A stretch of 64,000 nt of DNA. Origin: Amylibacter sp. SFDW26 (lineage in GTDB: Bacteria; Pseudomonadota; Alphaproteobacteria; Rhodobacterales; Rhodobacteraceae). Made by a program: the position numbers and the translations under genes. The notes beneath the pieces are model-generated. The model was given only the letters and a program-made list of their open reading frames with translations, made no database searches and was not told where the DNA came from. Of this stretch, positions 31,870 to 41,410 are shown one piece after another (position 1 is the first letter of the stretch; each line of letters begins with the position of its first letter). The DNA lies in NCBI RefSeq assembly GCF_009184395.1, contig NZ_WEIC01000002.1:1-64000 (forward strand), written 5' to 3'.

Positions 31870-32028
31870 TCAATTTTCAGACTGTATATCTTCATCTTCG
31901 ATTAAGATACGCGATGCATTGCCATCTGGGTCATCAAATTGCTTGGATTTAAGCGCCCAAAAGAACGCTAGCAATCCTATACCGCCTAACAACATTGATA
32001 TTGGGATAAGATATAATAAAACTGACAT
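31870..32028 (-). CDS. ccoS: cbb3-type cytochrome oxidase assembly protein CcoS
   Basis: The 52-residue single-span protein (MSVLLYLIPISMLLGGIGLLAF then an acidic tail) matches CcoS, needed for haem and copper insertion into cbb3 oxidase. The KSKQFDDPDGNASRILIEDED segment after the helix is typical. The ATG overlaps the ccoI stop as TAATG, and a longer frame is not needed. It ends the ccoGHIS operon. Confidence 0.92.
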   Translation of the reverse strand: MSVLLYLIPISMLLGGIGLLAFFWALKSKQFDDPDGNASRILIEDEDIQSEN

Positions 32029-34178
32029 TAAGACCTTTCCTTTAAGCGCAACGCATTCAATGATACACAAATTGATGAGGCTGACATTGCAACAGCTGCG
32101 AGTAATGGTGTCGCCAATCCAGTCAACGCAATCGGTATAGCAATCGCATTATATCCCGCAGCAATACCAAAATTTTCCAGCATACGCCGTTTGGCTGATT
32201 TTGATAGAGATACACAATCATCAATCAATGTTAAGTCATCTTTTATCAAAACAAAATCAGAGGCAGCACGCGCGGCATCAATTGCAGTTGCAGGGGACAT
32301 TGATACATACGCTGATGCTAAAGCAGCAGTATCGTTTAATCCATCCCCGACCATTAAAACATGATCACCAAGGCTTTTAACTACAGCCATTTTCTGATCT
32401 GGCAAAGTGCCCCCAATTGCTTGATCAACTCCAAGCTTAAGCGCCAACTGATCTGTTGCGAATTGCGTATCGCCAGATAACATAACCACTTTCAAACCTC
32501 TTGCCTGCAATCGTTTGATCGTAGCTACTGCCGTATCCTTTAGTGTATCTTCAAACAAGAATGGAACAGGTTGCTCTCCATCAATACACAACCAGCTTTG
32601 AACATGATCGGTTTTTGGAGAAACACCAATCCAATCGGCGCGTCCTAGTTTAACTATTCTGCCATCCACTTTGGCTTCAAGACCTTGTCCAGGATGTTCA
32701 ATAATATCCGTTATAGCCGTTAATTTGTTGCTACCGTAATGGCGCAATATAGCGCGCGATTGCGGATGGTCAGAACTTGCGGCTAAACTGGCAGCTATTT
32801 GAAGTGCGCGGCCTGTTGGTGCGGATAGAACTGTCATTTCCCCTTTGGTCAACGTCCCCGTTTTATCAAATACCACTGTATCCACATCAACCAAACGCTC
32901 CAGTGCAGATCCGTCTTTAATCAACACACCAGAGCGAAATAAACGCCCGCTAGCAGCAGTCATAACAGCAGGGACTGCCAGACCAAGTGCACAGGGACAT
33001 GTTATAATCAAAACAGCCGTAGCAATACCTACAGCCAATCTTGTATCCCCTGTCCACAATTGCCAAAAAACGAATGCTGCCAAGGCTAGCAGATGAACCA
33101 CAGGTGCATAAATTTGTGCTGCACGGTCTGCAAGCGTTGTATATTTTGTTTTAAGCGTTTCCGCGGAGGCGACCAATGCCGTAATCTCTGCCAGCTTGGT
33201 CCCGTTCCCTATCTGCGTAACGTCCACTTGGAAAGGTGCCGCCATATTAATGGTACCACTGTAAACAGGATCACCAATTTTCACAACATGAGGCATCGTT
33301 TCGCCTGTAATCAGGGACATGTCCAATTCACTGCGGCCCTCAGCAACGACACCATCTACGGGTATGCGTGCACCACGGCGAATTAAAACCCGGTCTCCTA
33401 TGTTCAATTTTTCGACATCAACCGTTTCAACGATACCGTCTTGCATGCGTTGTGCCGTTGGCATTTCCAAAGCGGATAATTCAACAGCTGCTGAACGTGC
33501 CTTTGCCCGTGTTTGATGATCAAGGAAACGTCCCGCTAATAGAAAGAATGTTAACGATAGGGCCGCATCAAAATAAGCGTGTCTTCCACTGTGAATGGTT
33601 TCATACAGCGACAAAGCTACAGCCATTAAAATCGCTAAGGATATAGGCACATCCATATTCAACCTCTTAGCGGATAAAGCAGCCCATGCATTTTTGAAAA
33701 ATGGCTGTGATGCATAGGCAACTGTCGGTAAGGCAATCGCTGCAGAAACCCAATGTAAAAAATCACGTGTAGCTCCATCGGCCCCCGCCCATACAGAAAC
33801 GGATAGCAACATCACATTCATAGCAGCAAAACCAGAAACACCTAGTCGGATCAACAACCCAAAGGCCACATCATCCTTATTTTTGTTCAACATTTTACGA
33901 TCAAGGGGCTGCGCGTCAAACCCAAGGTTTACCAAACGATCAAGGATCGCATCATCTATTCTCGGTTGCCCATTGTGGTGTACAGTTGCGCGTTTCATAG
34001 ATAGGTTTACCCGAACCGCAGTGACGCCCTCTAGCTTACCAATTCCACGTTCGATCGCGCTAATGCAAGCAGCACAGTGCACGGTGGGAATTGAAAATTC
34101 GGATTGATGAATGCTCTCGACGATATGGTTGATCTGTTCGCTAGACATAGCTGAGCAAGCTGGACATGCTGCAGTCAT
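32028..34178 (-). CDS. ccoI: Copper-translocating P1B-type ATPase for cbb3 assembly
   Basis: CcoI exports copper for the CuB centre of cbb3 oxidase. The 716-residue protein has an N-terminal cysteine cluster CPACSAM (residues 5-11), a metal-binding domain with HCAACIS near residue 35, eight membrane helices, the transport motif CPCALGLAVP, the phosphorylated aspartate in DKTGTLTKGE and the hinge GDGLNDTAAL. It overlaps ccoH at the start and ccoS at the end, each as TAATG. It is the third gene of ccoGHIS. Confidence 0.95.
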   Translation of the reverse strand: MTAACPACSAMSSEQINHIVESIHQSEFSIPTVHCAACISAIERGIGKLEGVTAVRVNLSMKRATVHHNGQPRIDDAILDRLVNLGFDAQPLDRKMLNKNKDDVAFGLLIRLGVSGFAAMNVMLLSVSVWAGADGATRDFLHWVSAAIALPTVAYASQPFFKNAWAALSAKRLNMDVPISLAILMAVALSLYETIHSGRHAYFDAALSLTFFLLAGRFLDHQTRAKARSAAVELSALEMPTAQRMQDGIVETVDVEKLNIGDRVLIRRGARIPVDGVVAEGRSELDMSLITGETMPHVVKIGDPVYSGTINMAAPFQVDVTQIGNGTKLAEITALVASAETLKTKYTTLADRAAQIYAPVVHLLALAAFVFWQLWTGDTRLAVGIATAVLIITCPCALGLAVPAVMTAASGRLFRSGVLIKDGSALERLVDVDTVVFDKTGTLTKGEMTVLSAPTGRALQIAASLAASSDHPQSRAILRHYGSNKLTAITDIIEHPGQGLEAKVDGRIVKLGRADWIGVSPKTDHVQSWLCIDGEQPVPFLFEDTLKDTAVATIKRLQARGLKVVMLSGDTQFATDQLALKLGVDQAIGGTLPDQKMAVVKSLGDHVLMVGDGLNDTAALASAYVSMSPATAIDAARAASDFVLIKDDLTLIDDCVSLSKSAKRRMLENFGIAAGYNAIAIPIALTGLATPLLAAVAMSASSICVSLNALRLKERS

Positions 34179-34657
34179 TACTTCACCTCGCTTTTAATCA
34201 AGAGCGGTAAAGTGCGGCGAAAATCAGTGCCATCTAAAGCCATCGTGTGAATTTGCACCTGCCAATTTCCAGCAGGTAAATCGATATCTACGCTATAAAC
34301 CTTACCATTAAAATCTAATGTTAAGCTGCGGTCCCATTGATGTCCTGTTGCTTTACCAATGCGCACCTTAATCTCTGGAACAACAACTGTAGCACCACCT
34401 ATTTCAGTCAGCGATAAAACCACTCTACCATCTTTATAAGACACCAAGCTGGTCCAGTTTAACTGTTCTTGCGCGATGCGTCTGGCTTCAAAGCTCTGCG
34501 CTTCAATATATGGCTGACGTGTTTCTAACCCTGGGAACGTGCCAAAGGCAGAATATACCAATGCAGTATTCGCCCCAATAATCGTTATAAAAGCCCCCAC
34601 AAACATAAGTGCAACTTTCCGACCTGTCAGAGGTTTTTTTGAAGCCTGTGTATTCAT
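34178..34657 (-). CDS. ccoH: cbb3 oxidase assembly protein CcoH/FixH
   Basis: The 159-residue protein has one N-terminal membrane helix (about residues 13-35) and a periplasmic domain with TSLVSYKDGRVVLSLTE, the pattern of the FixH/CcoH family. CcoH is thought to help assemble or stabilise the cbb3 complex. Its start overlaps the ccoG stop as ATGA, and its stop overlaps the ccoI start as TAATG. Confidence 0.92.
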   Translation of the reverse strand: MNTQASKKPLTGRKVALMFVGAFITIIGANTALVYSAFGTFPGLETRQPYIEAQSFEARRIAQEQLNWTSLVSYKDGRVVLSLTEIGGATVVVPEIKVRIGKATGHQWDRSLTLDFNGKVYSVDIDLPAGNWQVQIHTMALDGTDFRRTLPLLIKSEVK

Positions 34658-36069
34658 CTTACATCTCCTGAAAATCCGCTATCTACATGTGTACGCTCAC
34701 CTGTTTGTCTATCCTCGACCCAGAACCGCACAGATGATGACTTTGCTTTACTTGCTGCATGTTCTGGCTTTGCAAAGATATAGACACGTTGGTGCAACGT
34801 ATCATCTGCGGGAACCACGACACTCAATGTATCTGTACCCTGCAAATCAACACGCAAAGGGTCATCCGTTTTGATTGAGATATGAAACCTGCGATCTTGG
34901 CCCGTTTGATTACTGATCTTCAAATCATAGGCATTACGTACAGTACCGTCAGACATGGTTACAAACCTAGGGTTACGATCAGGTTTCACCGAGGTTGAAA
35001 AATCAGATCTGATGAATAGAGCAACAACCATAGCAACCCCGATCCCTGCCCATAATCCAAAATAGATGAAGTTCCGTAAGCGCAACACATGACTCCATAT
35101 AGATTTCGGAGGTTTGCCTGCACGCTCCAATGGCTCATCACTAAGCGAGCAGTAATCGATCAAGCCGCGCGGACGACCAATGCGATCCATGACGGTATCA
35201 CAAGCATCAATGCACAACGCACAAGTTATACATTCCACTTGTTGGCCATCTCGAATGTCGATGCCTTGCGGGCAAACATTTACGCATGCCATACAATCAA
35301 TACAATCACCCTCTGCCTTATCTAATTTACCACGCGGCTCACCTCGCCAATCACGATAAGCAACGGTTAGTGAATCCTCATCCATCATTGCCGCTTGGAT
35401 ACGTGGCCATGGGCACATGTATGTACAAACTTGTTCTCGTAAAAACCCGCCAAAAATAAACGTTGTGACTGTCATCACTGCAATCGTCCCATAGGCCACG
35501 AAAGCTGCTTGGCCCGTTAACAGATCACGTAATAATGTTGGGGCATCGGCAAAGTAGAATACCCAAGCGCCTCCTGTTGCCATTGCTATAAACAACCAGA
35601 CAATCCACTTTGTTACCCTTAATCGAAGCTTACGAAAGCTCCATTTGGCGCGCAACAAACGAATGCGCTCATTACGATCACCCTCGATCCAACGTTCCAC
35701 CAAAATAAACAAATCTGTCCAAACAGTTTGGGGACAAGCGTAGCCACACCAAACGCGACCCAGTATAGACGTGAAAAGAAACAAACCAAGGCCAGCCATG
35801 ATCAACAAACCAGCGACAAAGTATAACTCATGTGGCCAAATTTCGATCCAAAAGAAATAAAATCGCGCATTTGCTAAATCAACCAACACAGCTTGATCCG
35901 GTAAGTTTACACCCCGATCCCAACGTATCCATGGTGTTAGGTAATAAATGCTGAGCGTAAAGCCCATTAACCACCATTTAAAACGGCGAAACCAGCCACT
36001 TACACGTTGTGGAAATACTGGTTCACGCCCCTCAAATAGACGTGGTGGTTGTTCTGATTGGGATGTCAT
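34654..36069 (-). CDS. ccoG: cbb3 oxidase assembly ferredoxin CcoG (Cu reductase type)
   Basis: CcoG is a membrane iron-sulfur protein linked to copper reduction for the oxidase. The 471-residue protein has membrane spans near residues 35, 85, 160, 195 and 340, and two [4Fe-4S] motifs at about residues 262-290 (CIDCMACVNVCPQGIDIRDG then CITCALCIDACD). It heads the ccoGHIS operon, about 59 bp from an FNR box at 36128-36141. The ccoNOQP terminator lies between the two operons. Confidence 0.95.
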   Translation of the reverse strand: MTSQSEQPPRLFEGREPVFPQRVSGWFRRFKWWLMGFTLSIYYLTPWIRWDRGVNLPDQAVLVDLANARFYFFWIEIWPHELYFVAGLLIMAGLGLFLFTSILGRVWCGYACPQTVWTDLFILVERWIEGDRNERIRLLRAKWSFRKLRLRVTKWIVWLFIAMATGGAWVFYFADAPTLLRDLLTGQAAFVAYGTIAVMTVTTFIFGGFLREQVCTYMCPWPRIQAAMMDEDSLTVAYRDWRGEPRGKLDKAEGDCIDCMACVNVCPQGIDIRDGQQVECITCALCIDACDTVMDRIGRPRGLIDYCSLSDEPLERAGKPPKSIWSHVLRLRNFIYFGLWAGIGVAMVVALFIRSDFSTSVKPDRNPRFVTMSDGTVRNAYDLKISNQTGQDRRFHISIKTDDPLRVDLQGTDTLSVVVPADDTLHQRVYIFAKPEHAASKAKSSSVRFWVEDRQTGERTHVDSGFSGDVR

Positions 36070-36127
36070 TCCGTCATCCTTTTGTCCTGTTCAAAGGCAA
36101 GATAGGTCTAAAACCCAAAGATGATCC

Positions 36128-36141
36128 TTGATGCAGATCAA
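36128..36141 (-). promoter_or_regulatory. FNR/FnrL box upstream of ccoG
   Basis: TTGATGCAGATCAA fits the TTGAT-N4-ATCAA consensus perfectly. It lies 59 bp before the ccoG start, a usual activating distance for FNR-type regulators. Confidence 0.9.
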
Positions 36142-36151
36142 ATTTGAAAAG

Positions 36152-36193
36152 AAAAAGCACCAACCCCGATCTGAACAGGACTAGGGTTGGTGC
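36152..36193 (-). terminator. Terminator after ccoNOQP
   Basis: On the minus strand the stem GCACCAACCC / GGGTTGGTGC is followed by TTTTTC. A second small stem (AGGTCTC/GAGACCT, 36194-36218) overlaps the ccoP stop. Together they separate the structural operon from ccoGHIS. Confidence 0.85.
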
Positions 36194-36216
36194 AGGTCTC
36201 CTTGCTATATCGAGAC

Positions 36217-37080
36217 CTATTCTCCGCCACCAAGCTGATGAACGTAGAATGTCACTTGTTTAATTTGTGCTTCAGTCAAACGACCCTGCCATGCAGGCAT
36301 TACACCAAAACGGCTGTTTTTTATCGTATGTGAAATTGCTTCCCGATCTCCACCGTAAAGCCAAAGTGCATCTGCAAGATTAGGGGCACCTTGTTCACGA
36401 TCACCTTGTGCAGTTTCGCCATGACAAGAACTACAATTATCAGCAAATAGGGATTGACCCTTTACAACGGCAGAACTGTCGTGATCTTGACTAGAAACTG
36501 ACAGCACGTATTCCGTCAATTGTGCTATTTCAGCTTCTTCTAGTATTTCGCCAAATTTTGGCATTTCAGAATACCGCGTATCATCATCTGCATCGTGGCG
36601 AATACCGTGGCGAATTGTGATTTCAATTGCATCTAAATCACCTCCCCACAGCCAATCATCATCCTGCAAGTTTGGATACCCTTTAAAACCTTGCGCTCCT
36701 GCTCCGTGGCATTGTGCGCAATACGTTTTGAATACAGAATTACCTCCTGCTGTCGCAAACCTTGATAAGTCTGCATCTGCAGCAACTTGCTCTAATGGTG
36801 TCGATAACAACCGTGCTTCAATCTCAGCATTTTGAGCATTTACAGCATCAATATGCTCTCTGACTTCCATACGTGTGGAATACTTCAACACACCAGGTGT
36901 CGCCGAATTCACAAGTGGAATAGCGGGGTAAGCAATCACATATCCGATCGAAAAGATAATCGTTAAATAAAACGTCCATAACCACCAACGTGGCATAGGT
37001 TTATCATACTCGCGAATACCATCCCACTCATGGCCTGTTGTAGGATAATCTTCATCCTGAAGTTTCTTTTTCTTACTCAT
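36217..37080 (-). CDS. ccoP: cbb3-type cytochrome c oxidase subunit III (di-haem CcoP)
   Basis: CcoP carries electrons to the oxidase through two c-type haems. The 287-residue protein has two membrane-near N-terminal segments and two haem motifs, CAQCHGAG (near residue 131) and CSSCHGET (near residue 220), each followed by a distal methionine. The start overlaps the ccoQ stop (ATGA). It is the last gene of ccoNOQP, ending at the terminator. Confidence 0.96.
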   Translation of the reverse strand: MSKKKKLQDEDYPTTGHEWDGIREYDKPMPRWWLWTFYLTIIFSIGYVIAYPAIPLVNSATPGVLKYSTRMEVREHIDAVNAQNAEIEARLLSTPLEQVAADADLSRFATAGGNSVFKTYCAQCHGAGAQGFKGYPNLQDDDWLWGGDLDAIEITIRHGIRHDADDDTRYSEMPKFGEILEEAEIAQLTEYVLSVSSQDHDSSAVVKGQSLFADNCSSCHGETAQGDREQGAPNLADALWLYGGDREAISHTIKNSRFGVMPAWQGRLTEAQIKQVTFYVHQLGGGE

Positions 37081-37280
37081 TTTATATCCTCCGCTATCTG
37101 CGCGGAACCTGTGAAATCATCACGGCATGGTTTTTCATTAAAAGGTATGTTGGCAGCATCTTTGTGCAATGCTTTTGCACCTGGACGAAACAGCATCAAC
37201 ACCGCACCGATAAAGAACAAAAACATGCCCAATAGTCCCCAACTGTCAGCGAATTCACGGAATATCGAATAGGTATCCAT
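37077..37280 (-). CDS. ccoQ: cbb3-type oxidase subunit CcoQ
   Basis: The 67-residue single-span protein (helix about residues 12-32, GLLGMFLFFIGAVLMLFRPG) fits CcoQ, which stabilises the complex. The ATG at 37280 is chosen over a GTG one codon earlier because GGAGG is better placed for it. It overlaps ccoP (ATGA) and follows ccoO after 9 bp. Confidence 0.88.
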   Translation of the reverse strand: MDTYSIFREFADSWGLLGMFLFFIGAVLMLFRPGAKALHKDAANIPFNEKPCRDDFTGSAQIAEDIK

Positions 37281-37289
37281 CACGCCCTC

Positions 37290-38015
37290 CTATCGATTTG
37301 CTTCTGGTTGGAAGGTGGAAAAATCAACCAACGTACCAAGCATTTGCAGGTAAGCAACAAGTGCATCCATTTCGGTCAATTCTGGTTGCCCATCAAAATT
37401 ACGCACTTGCGCTTTTGGATAGCGTTCAACCATCTCTTCCCAATCACCATCAGGATCAACTTGTACTTTGAAATCAGATGCCGCCTGTTCAATCATCTCT
37501 GATGTATAGGGAACACCAACACGAGCATTTGCAGTAAGCACCGCCGCACTGTCATCGGCATCTAGTTTATTGTTCAGCAAAAAACCGTATTTAGGCATGA
37601 TGCTTTCAGGCACAACAGATCGTGGATCAGCCAGATGCGCTACATGCCATTCATCTGAATAACGTGCACCAACACGCGCTAAATCAGGACCTGTACGTTT
37701 TGACCCCCACTGGAACGGGTGATCATATATACTTTCAACAGCTAATGAATAATGACCATATCGTTCGACCTCGTCACGTAATGGACGGATCATTTGGCTG
37801 TGGCAAGTATAACAACCCTCACGAATATAGATATTCCGCCCAGCTAATTCCAACGGTGTATATGGCCGCATACCTTCGACTTTTTCAATCGTATTTTCTA
37901 GGTAGAAAAGGGGAGCAATCTCGACAATACCACCAACAGATACCACACCTAGACTTAAAACGAGCAACACGGTTGCATGTGTTTCAACTTTTTTATGATG
38001 TTTTAGAAATGACAT
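37290..38015 (-). CDS. ccoO: cbb3-type cytochrome c oxidase subunit II (CcoO)
   Basis: CcoO is the mono-haem c subunit. The 241-residue protein has one N-terminal anchor (about residues 13-38) and the haem motif [15 protein letters not shown] near residue 70, the family hallmark, with GRNIYIREG just before. It lies 9 bp after ccoN and 9 bp before ccoQ, in the canonical order. Confidence 0.97.
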   Translation of the reverse strand: MSFLKHHKKVETHATVLLVLSLGVVSVGGIVEIAPLFYLENTIEKVEGMRPYTPLELAGRNIYIREGCYTCHSQMIRPLRDEVERYGHYSLAVESIYDHPFQWGSKRTGPDLARVGARYSDEWHVAHLADPRSVVPESIMPKYGFLLNNKLDADDSAAVLTANARVGVPYTSEMIEQAASDFKVQVDPDGDWEEMVERYPKAQVRNFDGQPELTEMDALVAYLQMLGTLVDFSTFQPEANR

Positions 38016-38024
38016 AATACGCCC

Positions 38025-39617
38025 CTACTCTGCTGGAACTGCATCAGCAGTGTTATATTTGCGTTCACCTGCTCCTGTGGCTGTCAACCACAGGTTTACA
38101 CACATGATAACTGCGCCAGCCAGATACAATATCCCACCCAGTCCACGGACTACGTACATTGGGAATTTTGCAGAGACTGTGTCAGCGAATGAATTTACAA
38201 GGAAACCTTGGGCATCAACTTCGCGCCACATCAGACCTTCCATAATACCAGTCACCCACATAGATGCAGCGTAGAAAATGATGCCAATTGTGGCCAACCA
38301 GAAGTGCCAATTCACCATACTAATAGAATACAGTTTAGCGCGGCCCCATAAGCGCGGCGTTAGGTAATAAAGAGCCGCAAATGTGATCATACCGTTCCAA
38401 CCCAGCGCACCAGAATGTACATGGCCGATCGTCCAATCCGTATAGTGAGACAGAGAGTTCACAACCTTGATAGACATCACAGGCCCTTCGAATGTGGACA
38501 TGCCGTAGAATGCAAGACTGATCACCATCATCTTTAATACAGGATCAGTCCGCAATTTATCCCATGCCCCATTTAAGGTCATCAAACCGTTGATCATACC
38601 GCCCCAACTAGGCATCCAAAGCATGATAGAAAACACCATACCCAATGTTTGCGCCCAATCGGGCAGCGCAGTATAATGCAAATGATGCGGGCCAGCCCAG
38701 ATGTATAAAAAGATCAACGACCAAAAATGAATAATAGACAGCTTGTAACTGAATACAGGCTTATTCGCCTGTTTTGGCACGAAGTAATACATCATGCCCA
38801 AGAAGCCCGCAGTTAGAAAGAAACCAACTGCGTTGTGTCCGTACCACCACTGGGTCAACGCATCTTGAACACCAGAGAAAAGTTGCACTGATTTAGAACC
38901 AAAGATCGAAACAGGCATACTCAAATTGTTTACAATATGTAGCATCGCAACAGTAACGATGAAGGCTAAGAAAAACCAGTTTGCAACATATATATGGGGT
39001 TCTTTTCGTCTTATAATTGTGCCCATGAATACCAGTAAATATGCCACCCAAACGATGGTAAGCCATATATCCACATACCATTCAGGTTCTGCATATTCTT
39101 TGGATTGTGTTGCACCTAACAGGTAACCAGTAGCAGCTAAAACGATGAATAATTGATAACCCCAGAAAACAAACCAACACAGATTACCACCCCAAAGGCG
39201 TACAGCTGATGTGCGTTGCACGATATAAAAAGATGTAGCAATCAATGCATTCCCACAGAACGCAAAAATCACTGCGGACGTATGCAATGGCCGCAATCTG
39301 CCGAACGTTGTGTATGATAAATCTAAGTTCAGCGCAGGAAACGCCAATTGAAAAGCAATATAAACACCAACAAGAAACCCAACGATGCCCCAAAATGCAG
39401 TTGCAATTACCCCCGCACGCACGACGTCATCTTGATACCCCGCAGCAAGTGTGGGTATCGGCTCGCCAACCTGCCGCAATGTTCTGATGAACACATAAGC
39501 TGCACAAAGCATTATGATAAATGCATGAACTGAATAAGGCCAGTCATGCCCCAGATTTGTGGCCATAGCTGCAAACACAGTTATGAATGCCAAAATGGTT
39601 AACTTTAAAATATCCAT
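38025..39617 (-). CDS. ccoN: cbb3-type cytochrome c oxidase subunit I (CcoN)
   Basis: CcoN is the catalytic subunit with the haem b / haem b3-CuB site that reduces oxygen at low tension. The 530-residue protein has about 12-14 membrane helices and conserved histidine segments such as [31 protein letters not shown] and [15 protein letters not shown]. The start has AAGGGG upstream. An FNR box at 39675-39688 lies 58 bp before the start, so oxygen-limited induction by FnrL is expected. It is divergent from a universal stress protein gene that can share the same box. Confidence 0.97.
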   Translation of the reverse strand: MDILKLTILAFITVFAAMATNLGHDWPYSVHAFIIMLCAAYVFIRTLRQVGEPIPTLAAGYQDDVVRAGVIATAFWGIVGFLVGVYIAFQLAFPALNLDLSYTTFGRLRPLHTSAVIFAFCGNALIATSFYIVQRTSAVRLWGGNLCWFVFWGYQLFIVLAATGYLLGATQSKEYAEPEWYVDIWLTIVWVAYLLVFMGTIIRRKEPHIYVANWFFLAFIVTVAMLHIVNNLSMPVSIFGSKSVQLFSGVQDALTQWWYGHNAVGFFLTAGFLGMMYYFVPKQANKPVFSYKLSIIHFWSLIFLYIWAGPHHLHYTALPDWAQTLGMVFSIMLWMPSWGGMINGLMTLNGAWDKLRTDPVLKMMVISLAFYGMSTFEGPVMSIKVVNSLSHYTDWTIGHVHSGALGWNGMITFAALYYLTPRLWGRAKLYSISMVNWHFWLATIGIIFYAASMWVTGIMEGLMWREVDAQGFLVNSFADTVSAKFPMYVVRGLGGILYLAGAVIMCVNLWLTATGAGERKYNTADAVPAE

Positions 39618-39674
39618 TTCTACCCCTTAGGTCCTGCTCTTCACCATTTATGCAAAGGGCTAAGGAGAGTTTCT

Positions 39675-39688
39675 TTGATCCAGATCAA
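39675..39688. promoter_or_regulatory. FNR/FnrL box shared by ccoN and the usp gene
   Basis: TTGATCCAGATCAA is a perfect TTGAT-N4-ATCAA palindrome almost midway between the divergent ccoN and universal stress genes, about 60 bp from each start. Confidence 0.92.
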
Positions 39689-39743
39689 AGTTTATGATCA
39701 TTTTCCGATCTAGTTTTCATTGAAACTTATTAGGAGTCGTCAA

Positions 39744-40583
39744 ATGGCATATCGATCAATCTTAAGTATTTGGGATGGTAAGAAGAGCAGCCTTTCCTCT
39801 TTGAGAAAAGCAATAGAACTAACAAGTGCATCAAATGGGCACCTACATGTTATATGCCCTGCGTACATCAGAGTCCCTAGCCATGATGGGTTTCCGTATA
39901 GCGAGCTGCCCACATCACTTAGCATGAGCGAACGGGAAGATGCTTTGGAAAAGGTTGATGCTTTAGGAGCTGGAGCAAAAAAAATCCTTGAAAAAGAGGA
40001 CGTCTCTTACACTGTTGAAACCGCAATAATGAACCGCGATCAACTGGCCTCGTTTATGTCTAATGCAGTTAAGTATTGTGATCTTACCGTCCTTCCTCAA
40101 CCTTTTGGTCGTGACCGATGCACAGCGGATGAAAAAATCACTGAAGGAACTTTATTCTCGTCAGATTGCCCTATTTTGATTGTTCCCGAAAAAGTACCCG
40201 ATAACAATCTACGCGTTCTCATTGCTTGGGATGGAGGACAGGAATCGTTACGTGCCGTACGTTCCGCTATGCCTTTTTTACGAGAGGCTGAAACAGTCGA
40301 TGCCTTAACCATTTCAAGTAAAAAACCAGATACTAAAGCAAAAGATATAGCTTCTGATCTCGCGATTTTTCTTTCTCGTCACAGGGTTAAATCCAACATT
40401 AATGTTATCCCCAAGAAACAACCTAAAATATCGGAAAACATTCAGACATATGCGAAGGATTTAGATGCTAACTTAATAGTAATGGGTGGATACAGCCACT
40501 CGCCATTGCGCGAATTCTTCTTCGGCGGGCCAACACGTGATATGCTAAACAATTGTGATGTGCCTATCTTAATGGCCCACTAA
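39744..40583 (+). CDS. Tandem-domain universal stress protein
   Basis: The 279-residue protein holds two UspA-like domains, each with the Rossmann-type fold: the first from MAYRSILSIWDG, the second from LRVLIAWDGGQESLRAV near residue 155. The last part, GGYSHSPLREFFFGGPTRDM, fits the ATP-binding loop of the family. The ATG at 39744 has AGGAG upstream; a TTG eight codons earlier is less likely. It shares an FNR box with ccoN, so it is probably induced at low oxygen. It ends 4 bp from the convergent fnrL stop. Confidence 0.88.
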   Translation: MAYRSILSIWDGKKSSLSSLRKAIELTSASNGHLHVICPAYIRVPSHDGFPYSELPTSLSMSEREDALEKVDALGAGAKKILEKEDVSYTVETAIMNRDQLASFMSNAVKYCDLTVLPQPFGRDRCTADEKITEGTLFSSDCPILIVPEKVPDNNLRVLIAWDGGQESLRAVRSAMPFLREAETVDALTISSKKPDTKAKDIASDLAIFLSRHRVKSNINVIPKKQPKISENIQTYAKDLDANLIVMGGYSHSPLREFFFGGPTRDMLNNCDVPILMAH

Positions 40584-40587
40584 GCAT

Positions 40588-41343
40588 CTACTCGAAATAA
40601 CCACCATCGGCATCATCACCTGTTTCATTCAAAAGGCGGGTGATGTCTTTTACAAAAACATGCCGTTTGCGTTCTAACTCAATAACACCGTCTTTTTTCA
40701 GAGCATTTATTTGGCGACTAACTGTTTCTAATGTCAGCCCCAAATAATCAGCCATTGCTTCGCGAGTTAAGCTAAGCTCAAACTTTAACTCCTCCACATT
40801 TTCTATGGGCTTCAAAGTGTTTTGACGTTTTGCAATAATCATCAATAGACTAGCAATTTTTTCACGAGCGGTTTTACGGCCTAATAGCAGCATCCATTCA
40901 CGCGCAGCATCCAATTCATCAAGAGCCATTTCCAACATACGTTCCCGTAAGTGAGGCATATCATTAAGGAGTTTCTCAAACGGTTTGCGTGCAAATTTGC
41001 ACAAAGTCACGTCAGTTGTCGCTTCAACATTGAACGCAGCATATTCACGGCCAGGCCGCCCGACAAAATCGCTTGGCAATAACAACCCAACCATTTGTCT
41101 CCTGCCATCTTCCATTGTCTGAGAAAGTGTTGCTACACCCGTGACAACAGACCCTACAAATTCCATATGATCTCCAACAAAAGTAATCGGTGATCCAGCC
41201 TCATATGTTTTATATGATTTGATTGTTTCCAGCAGCAATAATTCAGTTTTATCACAATAAGCACAAACCGCACGATGCTGTATCGGACAATCCGAACATT
41301 TTTCAAGAGACTTAGCTGGGCTTATATTTGGCACTGGCTGCAT
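40588..41343 (-). CDS. fnrL: Oxygen-responsive regulator FnrL (Crp/Fnr family)
   Basis: FnrL senses oxygen with a [4Fe-4S] cluster and activates microaerobic genes. The 251-residue protein has the cluster cysteines Cys16, Cys19 and Cys27 (KCSDCPIQHRAVCAYC) and a distal one in TTDVTLCKF, a cyclic-nucleotide-like sensor domain, and a C-terminal helix-turn-helix with EAMADYLGLTLETVSRQI. The ATG at 41343 places the cysteines as in other FnrL proteins; a longer frame would cross the FNR box. That box (41365-41378) is 22 bp upstream, so it may control itself. Confidence 0.94.
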   Translation of the reverse strand: MQPVPNISPAKSLEKCSDCPIQHRAVCAYCDKTELLLLETIKSYKTYEAGSPITFVGDHMEFVGSVVTGVATLSQTMEDGRRQMVGLLLPSDFVGRPGREYAAFNVEATTDVTLCKFARKPFEKLLNDMPHLRERMLEMALDELDAAREWMLLLGRKTAREKIASLLMIIAKRQNTLKPIENVEELKFELSLTREAMADYLGLTLETVSRQINALKKDGVIELERKRHVFVKDITRLLNETGDDADGGYFE

Positions 41344-41364
41344 GGCCCTATATGACGCAATAAT

Positions 41365-41378
41365 TTGATCCAGATCAA
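41365..41378. promoter_or_regulatory. FNR/FnrL box between fnrL and hemN
   Basis: TTGATCCAGATCAA, identical to the ccoN box, lies 22 bp before fnrL and 33 bp before hemN. Closeness to both starts fits repression of one and activation of the other, or autoregulation. Confidence 0.92.
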
Positions 41379-41410
41379 GGCAGAACATACGGACTGCGCT
41401 ATCATGCAGC